DNA from: Amycolatopsis sp. NBC_01480
GTDB lineage: Bacteria > Actinomycetota > Actinomycetes > Mycobacteriales > Pseudonocardiaceae
NCBI RefSeq assembly: GCF_036227205.1
Contig: NZ_CP109442.1
Location: 6,696,001-6,760,000, forward strand
Direction: 5' to 3'
Length of the DNA stretch: 64,000 nucleotides
Positions 8,361 to 16,548 of the stretch are shown one piece after another. Position 1 is the stretch's first letter. Each line of letters starts with the position of its first letter. Made by a program: the position numbers and the translations under genes. The notes under the pieces are model-generated. The model ran no database searches, was not told the DNA's origin, and saw only the letters and a list, made by a program, of their open reading frames with translations.

Positions 8361-8797
8361 GCCGGCAAGTCTAATGTCGCCTTCGCGAATCCACGGGGAA
8401 ACATTCGTCCGGCAGGCATTTAAATGCGTTATAGGCCGGACGGGGTCGCGGGCGGCCCCGGCGCCGTTGAGGTGCCCGCAGGACGCGTCGTAGGCTACGG
8501 CTCGCGGTGCGCCGCTCTGTCCCACGACCGGCCGTGCCCTGGGCGAGGCCGGGCCCGGCGCACGTCAGCGCGGTTCGCGCCGCCGGTGGCCATGCCCTTC
8601 CCACTCGTGCGCCTCAGAGCGCCGTTCAGCACTGGTTGCCCGCCGCTGGTGCCCCGTCGGTTGCTGCCGCTCTGTTAAGTCGAAGAAGCTGTTTCATGAC
8701 CGTGAGATTTCGTGACGTTGTCGTCGAAATTGCGCGGATCACTTGTCCGGTGTCCGCCCGGGTCGTCGGGTGCAGCCAGCAGAAGGAGAATGACATC
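8361..8797. promoter_or_regulatory. Divergent rpiB / pqqA2 intergenic region
   Basis: These 437 bases hold no credible gene. A perfect 12-bp palindrome GCATTTAAATGC lies at 8416-8427, about 55 bases upstream of rpiB, in a locally A/T-rich patch that could be its promoter or operator. Nearer pqqA2, the sequence contains ACGTTGT at 8715-8721, part of which recurs in the regulator intergenic region at 16477-16483. Both promoters should lie here, but no -35/-10 pair is certain. Confidence 0.4.
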
Positions 8798-8869
8798 ATG
8801 TGGGAAACTCCGGAGTACACGGTCATCGAGGTGTGTGCTGAGGCCACCGGCTACTTCTACCGGCGCTGA
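8798..8869 (+). CDS. pqqA: PqqA precursor peptide, copy 2
   Basis: This 23-residue peptide (MWETPEYTVIEVCAEATGYF then YRR) is nearly identical to pqqA copy 1, lacking the second-position lysine. The Glu15-x3-Tyr19 pair is the PQQ-forming motif. An AAGGAG ribosome site lies about nine bases upstream of the ATG. A large perfect inverted repeat follows at 8954-8986, so the gene appears to be a short monocistronic unit. It lies closer to the PQQ-dependent dehydrogenase than copy 1 and has its own promoter region, which allows separate regulation of precursor supply. Confidence 0.92.
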   Translation: MWETPEYTVIEVCAEATGYFYRR

Positions 8870-8953
8870 CAGCCCGGCCGTACCGGCCGATTTCTCGGTT
8901 TCTCGTAGTAGCGGCAAATATCTGTAAGTCCGCGACGAAGCTACGTCCGCGCC

Positions 8954-8986
8954 GGCGCGAGGTCCCGGGCCCCGGGACCTCGCGCC
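8954..8986 (+). terminator. Strong hairpin downstream of pqqA2
   Basis: A perfect 16-bp inverted repeat (GGCGCGAGGTCCCGGG at 8954-8969 and its complement at 8971-8986) with a one-base centre lies 84 bases after the pqqA2 stop and about 50 bases before the next gene. It probably ends the pqqA2 transcript or lowers read-through; there is no T run. Confidence 0.55.
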
Positions 8987-9033
8987 GTTCGCCGAACGCG
9001 CGTTCGCTCGCGACGAGGCTCCCTGAGTAGGCG

Positions 9034-9594
9034 GTGCACGTGAATCTCGAATTTCTTCCGCTGGTGGCGCTGGCGTTCGGTCTCAGCCTCGACAATTTCC
9101 GCTCGTCGATCGCGATCGGCACCATTCCCTTCGGCTGGCGGCGCGCGGTGCAGGTCGCCCTGGTGTTCGGGGTGTGGGACGCGCTGGGCCCGCTGGTGGG
9201 CGGGTTCGTCGGCCGCTACCTCGGCGAGGTCATCGGCGACTGGTCCGAATACATCGGCGTGGCCGCGCTGGGGTTGTACGGCCTGTACTTCATCGTCTCG
9301 GCGATCCGGAATCCCGAGCCGGAGACCGAAGACCTGGACCATCCGTGGGCGACGCTCTTCGGCATGCCGCTTTCGCTGAGCGTGGACAACTTCATCGCCG
9401 GCGCCGGACTGGGGGTCGCCGGTTTCTCTTTGCTGGTCCCGATGTTCACGTTCGGCGCGATGACCGTGGTCATGTCGCTGGCCGGGCTGTTCGTCGGGCG
9501 GATGGCGGCCAAGGTCGTCCGGATCCGGTCGGACCTGTTCGCCGGCATCGCGCTCGTCGGGGCGGCGATCCTGCTGCCGCTCGCCTTCGACTGA
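9034..9594 (+). CDS. MntP-like small cation efflux membrane protein
   Basis: The 186-residue protein is almost wholly hydrophobic, with about six membrane segments in two repeats. Each repeat carries an acidic-Asn motif in a membrane helix ([13 protein letters not shown] near residue 18, [15 protein letters not shown] near residue 115). This is the architecture of the MntP manganese exporter family. The GTG at 9034 (or GTG at 9040) is the likely start. It sits between pqqA2 and katG, 17 bases before the latter, so the two are probably co-transcribed. Manganese is the known substrate in the family; another metal, including a lanthanide, is conceivable from the neighbourhood but is speculation. 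Confidence 0.72.
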   Translation: MHVNLEFLPLVALAFGLSLDNFRSSIAIGTIPFGWRRAVQVALVFGVWDALGPLVGGFVGRYLGEVIGDWSEYIGVAALGLYGLYFIVSAIRNPEPETEDLDHPWATLFGMPLSLSVDNFIAGAGLGVAGFSLLVPMFTFGAMTVVMSLAGLFVGRMAAKVVRIRSDLFAGIALVGAAILLPLAFD

Positions 9595-9611
9595 ACGGAG
9601 GGAGGGGCGCG

Positions 9612-11849
9612 ATGCCCGAGAATCCCGACACTCACGTCTACCGCACCTACGACAAGGTCCTGGCCGGGTCGAAGGCGGCCGGGCGGCGGAATCCTCCGGT
9701 GGCGGGCGGGAAATCCGACGACTGGTGGCCGAGCCGGGTCGATGTCCGGGTGCTGCACCGGAATCAGCCCGCGGGCGATCCGCTGGGCCCGGATTTCGAC
9801 TACGCCGAGGAATTCGCGACCCTCGATCTCGACGAGCTCGCGCGCGAGGTCGACGAGGTGCTCACGACCTCACAGGACTGGTGGCCGGCCGACTTCGGCC
9901 ATTACGGACCGCTGGTGCTGCGCATGGCCTGGCACGCCGCGGGAACCTACCGCGTCAGCGACGGCCGAGGCGGTGCCGGTGCCGGCATGCAGCGCTTCGC
10001 TCCGCTGAACAGCTGGCCGGACAACCGGAACCTGGACAAGGCCCGCCGGCTGCTTTGGCCGGTGAAGCGCAAGCACGGCCGCAAGATCTCCTGGGCGGAC
10101 CTGATGGTCTTCGCGGGCAACCGCGCGCTGGAGTCCATGGGCTTCAAGACTTTCGGGTTCGGCGGCGGCCGGGCGGACGTGTGGGAGCCCGACGAGACGT
10201 ACTGGGGCCCGGAACGCAAGTGGCTGGCCGACGAACGGCACTACGGCCTGCACGAGCTCCAGCAGCCGTTGGCGGCCTCCGAAATGGGGCTGATCTACGT
10301 CGATCCGCAGGGCCCGGCCACCAATCCCGACCCGGTGCTCGCGGGCCGCGACATGCGCCAGACCTTCCGCCGGATGGGCCTGACCGACGAGGAGACCGTG
10401 GCGCTCATCGGCGGCGGGCACACCTTCGGCAAGACGCACGGCCCGGCGGACCCGAACGTGACCGGCGGCCGCGAACCCGAGGGGGCGCCGTTGACGGCGC
10501 AGGGGCTGGGCTGGCTCGGCGGGTACGGCACGGGCACGGGCCCGGACGCGGTGACCAGCGGGCTGGAAGGGATGTGGACCCGCACACCGGTCACCTGGGA
10601 CCACACCTTCTTCGAGACCCTGTTCCAGTACAAGTGGGACGTCGAGCTCAGCCCGGCGGGCCTGTGGCAGTGGATTCCGGCCGACGGGCAGGGCGAAGGC
10701 ACAGTGCCGGACCCGTTCGACCCTGCCGTGAAGCACCACCCGGTCATGCTCACCACCGACCTTTCGCTGCAGCAGGACCGGTTCTACGAACCGATCTCAC
10801 GGCGGTTCCTGGAGCACCCGGACCAGTTCGAGGACGCGTTCGCGCGGGCCTGGTTCAAGCTGACGCACATCGACATGGGCCCGATCGGGCGCTACCTGGG
10901 CCCTCTCGTCCCCGCGGAACGGATGATCTGGCAGGACCCGGTGCCGGAGGTGGACCACGAACTGGTGGACGCCGGCGAAATCGCTGCCCTCAAACGCGAA
11001 ATCCTCGGCTCGGGCCTGACCGTCGCGCAGCTCGTCTCGACGGCGTGGGCGTCCGCTTCGACCTATCGCGACAGCGACAAACGCGGCGGGGCCAACGGGG
11101 CGCGGATCCGGCTCGAGCCGCAGCGTGGCTGGGCGGTCAACGAACCCGCGCAGCTGGACGCGGTTCTTCCTGTGCTGGAAGGGATTCAGGAGCGATACGG
11201 CGCATCCCGCAACGGCGGCAAGCGAATCTCATTGGCGGACGTGATCGTGCTCGGCGGGTGTGCCGCGGTGGAACAAGCGGCCGCCGCGGGCGGGCATCCG
11301 GTCGAGGTCCCGTTCCGGCCCGGGCGCACGGACGCGACCCAGGAATGGACCGACGTCGAGTGGTTCGGTGCGCTCGAGCCCGCCGCTGACGGCTTCCGGA
11401 ACTACCTGGGCGACGGTTTCCGGCTGCCGCCCGAGCATTTGCTGATCGACCGGGCGGACCTGCTCACGTTGTCCGCGCCGGAGCTGACCGTGCTGATCGG
11501 CGGCCTGCGAGTGCTCGGCGCGAACCACCGAGGTTCCCCGGCGGGCGTTCTGACCGCCGCGCCGGGTTCGCTGACGAACGACTTCTTCACCGCCCTGCTG
11601 GACATGGGGACCGAATGGCTGCCGCGAGCGGGCGGAAACGTCTGGACCGCGGGATACGAAGGCCGTGACCGGCGGACCGGCGAGCTCAAGTGGACCGCGA
11701 GCCGCGTCGACCTCCTCTTCGGCGCGAACTCCGAGCTGAGGGCGATCGCCGAGGTCTACGCGAGCGAGGACGCCGGCGGGAAGTTCGTGCGGGACTTCGT
11801 GTCCGCGTGGGTGAAGGTCATGGAACTCGACCGATTCGACCTGCGCTGA
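9612..11849 (+). CDS. katG: Catalase-peroxidase KatG
   Basis: KatG is a haem enzyme that removes hydrogen peroxide. The 745-residue protein has normal length and the two-domain duplicated peroxidase fold. The active N-terminal domain shows [11 protein letters not shown] (distal Arg, Trp, His), a tyrosine in [12 protein letters not shown] and a methionine in [10 protein letters not shown], completing the Trp-Tyr-Met adduct. The proximal histidine lies in [11 protein letters not shown]. The C-terminal domain, from about residue 440, has lost the catalytic residues, as usual. An ATG with a GGAGG ribosome site is used. Its place in the methanol island suggests protection during methylotrophic growth. 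Confidence 0.96.
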   Translation: MPENPDTHVYRTYDKVLAGSKAAGRRNPPVAGGKSDDWWPSRVDVRVLHRNQPAGDPLGPDFDYAEEFATLDLDELAREVDEVLTTSQDWWPADFGHYGPLVLRMAWHAAGTYRVSDGRGGAGAGMQRFAPLNSWPDNRNLDKARRLLWPVKRKHGRKISWADLMVFAGNRALESMGFKTFGFGGGRADVWEPDETYWGPERKWLADERHYGLHELQQPLAASEMGLIYVDPQGPATNPDPVLAGRDMRQTFRRMGLTDEETVALIGGGHTFGKTHGPADPNVTGGREPEGAPLTAQGLGWLGGYGTGTGPDAVTSGLEGMWTRTPVTWDHTFFETLFQYKWDVELSPAGLWQWIPADGQGEGTVPDPFDPAVKHHPVMLTTDLSLQQDRFYEPISRRFLEHPDQFEDAFARAWFKLTHIDMGPIGRYLGPLVPAERMIWQDPVPEVDHELVDAGEIAALKREILGSGLTVAQLVSTAWASASTYRDSDKRGGANGARIRLEPQRGWAVNEPAQLDAVLPVLEGIQERYGASRNGGKRISLADVIVLGGCAAVEQAAAAGGHPVEVPFRPGRTDATQEWTDVEWFGALEPAADGFRNYLGDGFRLPPEHLLIDRADLLTLSAPELTVLIGGLRVLGANHRGSPAGVLTAAPGSLTNDFFTALLDMGTEWLPRAGGNVWTAGYEGRDRRTGELKWTASRVDLLFGANSELRAIAEVYASEDAGGKFVRDFVSAWVKVMELDRFDLR

Positions 11850-12139
11850 TGTCCCAGCGGGCGAGTGCGGCGACGGTGGCTTTGGTGTCTATTGTGGACA
11901 CTCAGATTGTGGCGCGGGGCACACGAACGGTAGCTCCTGCCGGGGGAGCGGTGGCCACCGGCCGGCCGGTGGTCATCGATATCGGAACGGGTTGTCCGGG
12001 AGTAGCGTCGAAATTCGTTACAGGATCAGGAACCGACGAAATCGATCCCTGTAATCGACGCGCCGTGTCCACTGCGGACGCGGTGCGTGTTCCGGGAAAT
12101 CTGTCAGAAGGTTCACATGCGCGGAGGAGGTGACGTCCG
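11850..12139 (+). promoter_or_regulatory. Promoter region of the PQQ-dehydrogenase operon
   Basis: About 290 bases between katG and the cupredoxin-like gene contain no credible gene. A near-perfect inverted repeat, TTACAGGATC at 12018-12027 and GATCCCTGTAA at 12044-12054, lies roughly 90-120 bases upstream of the operon. Its right end (TGTAATCGA) resembles TGTAATC at 16453-16459 upstream of the second LytTR regulator. This is a candidate regulator site. A GGAGGAGGT ribosome site precedes the first gene. Confidence 0.42.
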
Positions 12140-12595
12140 ATGACGACTACCGAGGATCGAGAAGATCTCCTTTCGGAGCTCAGCGGACAGAACAAGGCAA
12201 CCATCGGTGCCGTGCTCGGCACCGGCTCGATCGGCAAGGCGACCGAGCGCGCCGACGGCGTGATGGAAGCGACCATCCGAATTCCGGAGGACGCGATGCA
12301 GTGGGATCCGGGGATCCTGATCCTGCCACATGGCGGCATCCTCGAGCTGACGATCATCAACGACGACAAGAACACCCACGCCTGCCTGCTGCCCAGCAAC
12401 GGCGACCGGCAGTTCATCGGCCTGCTGAACCACTCGAAGGGCCGGGCGACGCTCGAACTGGACGGCCCCGGCTGCTACTGGTACGGCTCGCCCGCCGGCA
12501 ACGACGAGGGCCGCGGCCTGACCGGCGCCATCGTCGTGAGCGGTGAAGTGCCGCCGGAGGCCAAACTCGACCGACCCGCCCAGCCGCGGCCGTAG
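12140..12595 (+). CDS. Cupredoxin-like PQQ-associated protein, no signal peptide
   Basis: The 151-residue protein has a C-terminal cupredoxin-type beta-sandwich (IRIPEDAMQWDPGIL, LELTIINDDKNTHACLL, then GPGCYWYGSPAG). In true type-1 copper proteins the Cys is followed by His and a downstream Met. Here His80 and Cys112 are present, but the second His and the Met are not, so normal blue-copper binding is doubtful. There is no signal peptide or membrane segment. It lies 16 bases upstream of the PQQ dehydrogenase, in the same operon. Small PQQ-associated proteins of this kind accompany actinobacterial PQQ dehydrogenases (one is named for MSMEG_3727, from memory). A role as electron acceptor or partner is inference. 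Confidence 0.68.
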   Translation: MTTTEDREDLLSELSGQNKATIGAVLGTGSIGKATERADGVMEATIRIPEDAMQWDPGILILPHGGILELTIINDDKNTHACLLPSNGDRQFIGLLNHSKGRATLELDGPGCYWYGSPAGNDEGRGLTGAIVVSGEVPPEAKLDRPAQPRP

Positions 12596-12611
12596 CCAGG
12601 GAGGAACAACC

Positions 12612-14291
12612 ATGACCATCGAATACGTCGATGCCGGCGAGGCCTTCGACCACGCCAAGCTTTCCAATATGCCGCACAGCGCCCCGGATGTGACCAGGGG
12701 CATCAACTACGAGCGCATCCTCCAGGCGCGCAGCGAGTCGCACAACTGGATCACCTACTACGGCGACTACGACGGCAAGCGGCACAGCCTGCTCGACCAG
12801 ATCAACGCCGACAACGTCAAGAACCTGAAGGTCGCCTGGATCCACCAGGCGAGCGCGACCGGCGTCATCGCCTCCACTTCGACCTACGCGTTCGAGGCCA
12901 GCCCGCTGGTCGTCGACGGCGTGATGTTCGTGACCGGCTGGGACGGCTGGCTCTGGGCGCTCGACGCGCGGACCGGCGAGCAGCTGTGGCGCTACAAGCA
13001 CGCGGTCCCGGTGGACGTGACGCTGTGCTGTGCCAACGTCAACCGCGGCTGCGCGGTGGCGAACGGCAAGGTCTACATGGTGACCCAGAACGCGCAGCTG
13101 GTGGCTCTCGACGCCACCACCGGGCGGAAGGTCTGGCAGAAGACGATCGGCGACGTGCGCGCGGGTGAAAGCGCTTCGATCGCTCCGCTGGTCATCAAGG
13201 ACACGCTCATCACCGGTTCCGCCGGCGGCGAGTACGGCGTCCGCGGCCACATCGACTGCTGGGACCTCGAGACCGGCGAGCAGCGCTGGCGCACCTACAC
13301 CGTGCCGAAGCCGGGTGAGCCCGGCTCGGAGACCTGGCCCGCCGACGGCGAGGCCTGGCAGCGCGGCGGTGCGAACCACTGGGTCACCGGCACCTTCGAC
13401 CCGGAGCTGAACCTGTACTACGCGGGCACCGGCAACCCGGCGCCTGACTTCGACGGCGAGGTCCGGGAAGGGGACAACCTCTACACCGACAGCGTGGTCG
13501 CGCTGGACGTCGACACGGGCGAGATCAAGTGGCACTACCAGTTCACGCCGCACGACCTGTGGGACTACGACTCCACGATGGAGATGACCCTGTTCGAGCG
13601 GGACGGCAAGAAGCTGCTGGCCCACTTCGACAAGAACGGGTACATGTTCGTCATCGACCGCACCAACGGCGAGCTGCAGCACGCGACGCCGTTCGTGGAC
13701 CGGATCGACTGGGGGACCATCTCCCGCGACGGCAAGTTCGTGGCGCGGAAGTACCCGGACAAGGAGGGCGAGCCCTGCCACTTCTTCCCCGGCCCGGCCG
13801 GTGCGAAGGAATGGACGCACGCGTCGTACAACCCGAACCACGACCTGTTCTACGTTCCGGTCGCCGACGTGGGCGCCACCGCCACCCGGCGCCGTCGCGA
13901 GTTCAAGGAGGGCATGCCCTACTGGGGCGCGGCGGTCGAGGTCGACGTCGACAACATGGCCGGGTCGGTCAGCGCGTTCGACTCCCACGGTGAGGAGAAG
14001 TGGCGCTACCGGCTCGACATGCCGATGGCCGCCTCGACCCTGAGCACCGCGGGCAACGTGGTGTTCGCCGGCACCCCCACGGGCGAGTTCATGGCGCTGC
14101 ACGCCGAGACCGGCGAGAAGCTCTGGAGCTTCCAGTGCGGCAGCGGGCACCACAGCAGCCCGTCGACCTGGTCCCTCGACGGCAAGCAGTACATCTCGGT
14201 GCCGGTCGGCTGGGGTGGCTGGCTGGAGGGCATCATCCCCGGCATGTCCGGTCAGGGCCACGGCGCCGCACTGATCACTTTCTCGCTGTGA
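12612..14291 (+). CDS. PQQ-dependent methanol/ethanol-family dehydrogenase, lanthanide type
   Basis: The 559-residue protein is an eight-bladed tryptophan-docking propeller quinoprotein that oxidises an alcohol using PQQ. It shows the vicinal cysteines Cys139-Cys140 that lie against PQQ, the metal ligands Glu207 (GGEYGVRG) and Asn275 (GTGNPAP), and the catalytic Asp318. Asp320, in DLWDYD, is the extra aspartate that marks lanthanide-dependent XoxF-type enzymes; calcium MxaF enzymes have Ala there. Unlike classical methanol dehydrogenases it has no signal peptide, starting MTIEYVDAGEAF from an ATG with a good ribosome site (AGGGAGG). Methanol is the likely substrate given the RuMP genes around it, but another alcohol cannot be excluded. 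Confidence 0.88.
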   Translation: MTIEYVDAGEAFDHAKLSNMPHSAPDVTRGINYERILQARSESHNWITYYGDYDGKRHSLLDQINADNVKNLKVAWIHQASATGVIASTSTYAFEASPLVVDGVMFVTGWDGWLWALDARTGEQLWRYKHAVPVDVTLCCANVNRGCAVANGKVYMVTQNAQLVALDATTGRKVWQKTIGDVRAGESASIAPLVIKDTLITGSAGGEYGVRGHIDCWDLETGEQRWRTYTVPKPGEPGSETWPADGEAWQRGGANHWVTGTFDPELNLYYAGTGNPAPDFDGEVREGDNLYTDSVVALDVDTGEIKWHYQFTPHDLWDYDSTMEMTLFERDGKKLLAHFDKNGYMFVIDRTNGELQHATPFVDRIDWGTISRDGKFVARKYPDKEGEPCHFFPGPAGAKEWTHASYNPNHDLFYVPVADVGATATRRRREFKEGMPYWGAAVEVDVDNMAGSVSAFDSHGEEKWRYRLDMPMAASTLSTAGNVVFAGTPTGEFMALHAETGEKLWSFQCGSGHHSSPSTWSLDGKQYISVPVGWGGWLEGIIPGMSGQGHGAALITFSL

Positions 14292-14349
14292 CCGGGAAAG
14301 CGGTGCCGGCGCGAGACTCCAGGTAGGTTCCTGGCGGTTTCCGCCTGCT

Positions 14350-14403
14350 GCCCGCCCGGTGCTCGAGTCGCCCCGACGATTCGAGCACCGGGCGGGCTTT
14401 TTT
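14350..14403 (+). terminator. Strong Rho-independent terminator after the dehydrogenase
   Basis: A perfect 17-bp stem (14350-14366 with 14381-14397), rich in G and C, is followed at once by six T residues (14398-14403). It lies 58 bases after the dehydrogenase stop and is the clearest intrinsic terminator in the first part of the window. The Cys-rich gene that follows would be reached by read-through or its own promoter. Confidence 0.85.
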
Positions 14404-14438
14404 CGGGAGAAGCAACGACAGAAACACAAGGTGATCCG

Positions 14439-14645
14439 ATGGACCAGTCGTCGACGCCACTGACGGAACCGCGAGCCGAGCGCCTGTCCTGCTGGCATTG
14501 CGGGGAGGACTACGGGCCGGACGAGCGCGCCCGTCACACCGAGCCGGTGCAGTGCGGGCCGTGCATCGTGTGCGCGGGCAAGCCGGCGTGTTGCAGCTGC
14601 CGCCTGATGTACTGCGTGTGCGAGGTGCACCGGTACCGGGGCTGA
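14439..14645 (+). CDS. 68-residue protein with ten cysteines
   Basis: I do not recognise a family. The protein contains ten cysteines among residues 18-61 (CWHC, CGPCIVC, CCSC, CVC) and three histidines, arranged like one or two zinc-ribbon or treble-clef sites; several cysteines exceed what one zinc needs. There is no signal peptide or membrane helix. An AAGGTGA ribosome-site-like element precedes the ATG. It lies 35 bases after the strong terminator of the PQQ dehydrogenase and faces a LytTR regulator convergently. A metal-binding or metal-delivery role for the dehydrogenase operon is possible but is inference from position and composition only. Confidence 0.62.
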   Translation: MDQSSTPLTEPRAERLSCWHCGEDYGPDERARHTEPVQCGPCIVCAGKPACCSCRLMYCVCEVHRYRG

Positions 14646-14670
14646 GCGGGCCCGGCCGTGGCGGCAGCGG

Positions 14671-16065
14671 TCAGATCGCCAGCGCTCGGCGCACCGCCGG
14701 GGTATTCCGCCGGGACACCGGCACCATGGTCTGCGCCTGGTCGTCCATGACGAGCAGCAGCTCGCCCTTGAACCGGCGCTCGACCTCGCGGATGCGGCTG
14801 AGGTTGACCACGTACTGGCGGTGCACCCGCAGGAAGCCGGCGTCGCCGAGCTCGGTTTCGAGCTTGTCGAGCCCGGGCGAGGCGGAGCGCAGCCGGCCCT
14901 GGTCGGTCGTGAGCCACACGTCGTTGCCGTCCGACTGCGCGAACGAGACTTCCGGCAGCCGCAGCAATATCATCCGGTTCTCGCGCGTCGCGACCATCCG
15001 GTGCGGCGGGGTGCGCAGCGGGCTGTCCTCGCCCGGGCGGGGCAGCGGAACCCCTTCGGCCAGGCCGAAGGTGACCAGATTGCCGAGCAGGTGCCCGGAC
15101 CGGAACACCGGCCGGAAGCTGATCGGCATCGGTTCGTTGGCGAGCCGGGTGAAAATCTGCGTCGAGCCGAGCCAGTCGCGATTGCGCGTCGCCTGCTTCG
15201 CGGCGTAAACGGCGGCCTGGATGAATTCCGGCAGTTCCGGCTTCCACCGCACCGCGGGGTCGGGCGCCGGCGTGGAGCCCGGGATGCCCAGCAGCACGCT
15301 CGCGGTGTCGTCGGCGAGCACCACCCGGCCCGAGGGGTCCACTGCCGCCAACGCGGCGCTCGAGCGCGACCTGGCCTGGTTGAACGCGGCCATCAGCTCG
15401 GTGCCGTCGCCCTTGGCGCGCCGTCGCAGGATGCGCTGCGTCATCGTGGCCGCGTTGCTGAGCCAGGCCCCCGCGGCGCCGGGGAGATCGCTGCGCCAGC
15501 ACGAGATGTTGAGCACCGCGACCGATTCCCTGGTCACCACGTCCCGGATCGCGACACCGGCGCAGTTCCACTCGTGGAAGGCCTGGCACCAGTGCTCGGC
15601 GCCGCGGACCACCACCGGGGCGTAGGACAACAGCGCGGTGCCCATGCCGTTCGTCCCGGTGGCGCCCTCGGACCAGCAGAACCACGGCGCCAGGTTGGCC
15701 GCGGAGGCGACGTTGCTGGTCGCGTGGTCTCCCCATTGGGCCAGGACCCGGCCGCCGGCGTCGGTGATGGTCACGATGCCGCCGTGGGTGTTGACTTCGT
15801 GCGCCAGCGAGGCGGCGCGGAAGCCGAGCTCGGCGATGACGACGTCGTGCTCCAGCGCGTGGCAGACCTCGGCGACGGCGATCGGGGCCTCGGTGAGATG
15901 GGGGTCGACCCGGAACTGGTCCCGGCAGCGCTGCCAGGAGATCGCGACCTCGGGCCGCACGCCGCGCAGGTCGTCTTCGCCCCGCACGAACCGTTCCCAG
16001 GCCTGGTACACCGTCGCTTCGCCACGGCTGCGCGATGCCGCGTCGAGCCGGCGTACTTCCGCCAT
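14671..16065 (-). CDS. GAF-PAS-LytTR one-component regulator, paralogue 1
   Basis: The 464-residue protein has an N-terminal AcoR-type sensor GAF domain (VAISWQRCRDQF, then GTNGMGTALLSYAPV near residue 150). A central PAS-like stretch follows (LAAVDPSGRVVLADD). The C-terminal LytTR DNA-binding domain is recognised by FLRVHRQYVVNLSRIREV. In classical AcoR proteins this GAF domain is joined to an AAA+ and a Fis domain; here both are replaced by LytTR. The ATG at 16065 begins at the homologous start; the frame upstream adds unrelated residues. It is divergent from a clear paralogue at 16549, and ends next to the PQQ-dehydrogenase operon. A role in alcohol- or aldehyde-responsive control is inferred. 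Confidence 0.85.
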   Translation of the reverse strand: MAEVRRLDAASRSRGEATVYQAWERFVRGEDDLRGVRPEVAISWQRCRDQFRVDPHLTEAPIAVAEVCHALEHDVVIAELGFRAASLAHEVNTHGGIVTITDAGGRVLAQWGDHATSNVASAANLAPWFCWSEGATGTNGMGTALLSYAPVVVRGAEHWCQAFHEWNCAGVAIRDVVTRESVAVLNISCWRSDLPGAAGAWLSNAATMTQRILRRRAKGDGTELMAAFNQARSRSSAALAAVDPSGRVVLADDTASVLLGIPGSTPAPDPAVRWKPELPEFIQAAVYAAKQATRNRDWLGSTQIFTRLANEPMPISFRPVFRSGHLLGNLVTFGLAEGVPLPRPGEDSPLRTPPHRMVATRENRMILLRLPEVSFAQSDGNDVWLTTDQGRLRSASPGLDKLETELGDAGFLRVHRQYVVNLSRIREVERRFKGELLLVMDDQAQTMVPVSRRNTPAVRRALAI

Positions 16066-16548
16066 CTGAGACCGCCTTTGGTCTTCGTGCCGAACCCGGA
16101 CGGAGTCAGCCCGGGTCGTTTGGCCGCCGTCGCAAGCTAAACTCCCGGTCCACACGAGGGCAAGCCAGGCGGGATGAGTGCGGGCGAACGCCGGACGAAC
16201 GGTGGGGAACCCAGCACGACCGGCGGCCATCGGCGCACCAGCGGCGGACCGGCCCCGGCGGCGCCGGCATGGCTTAGTCTGCTGAGCACGCGTCGTCCGG
16301 CTCTAGCCGGCAGGCGTGGCAAGGAAATACTTCGGCACTCGGCCGCGAGCCGTGCGGATTTGTTCGCCCGGCAGGAAATGCGCAGTTCTCCAGGGCGAGC
16401 GAGCCGATCTTGTTGTTCTACAACTTGGTAACCGGACGATGCGGACCTGTCTTGTAATCTCGAGCTGCTCCGGGTTACGTTGTAGTTCGGCGTTTGCAGC
16501 CCGGCAGTCCCGCGAACCCCGGGGGCCCAAGGCGACGAGGAGGTCGCG
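16066..16548. promoter_or_regulatory. Shared intergenic region between the two LytTR regulators
   Basis: This 483-base divergent region contains no credible gene and must hold both promoters. Two related elements form an interrupted inverted repeat: CTACAACTTGGTAACCGG (16418-16435) and CCGGGTTACGTTGTAG (16470-16485), 34 bases apart. The TACGTTGTAG half is close to the published LytTR half-site pattern with its central GTT. This makes it a good candidate for autoregulatory binding. The repeats lie 64-130 bases upstream of the rightward gene. Confidence 0.5.

Noticed and set aside
12414..14630. A 738-codon minus-strand open frame opposite the PQQ dehydrogenase
   Set aside because: The plus strand carries all quinoprotein motifs; the opposite frame has no recognisable feature.
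14439..14645. Cys-rich protein as a PqqA-like or other RiPP precursor
   Set aside because: No leader/core division or modification enzyme beyond PqqE is present, and cysteine spacing fits metal binding better.
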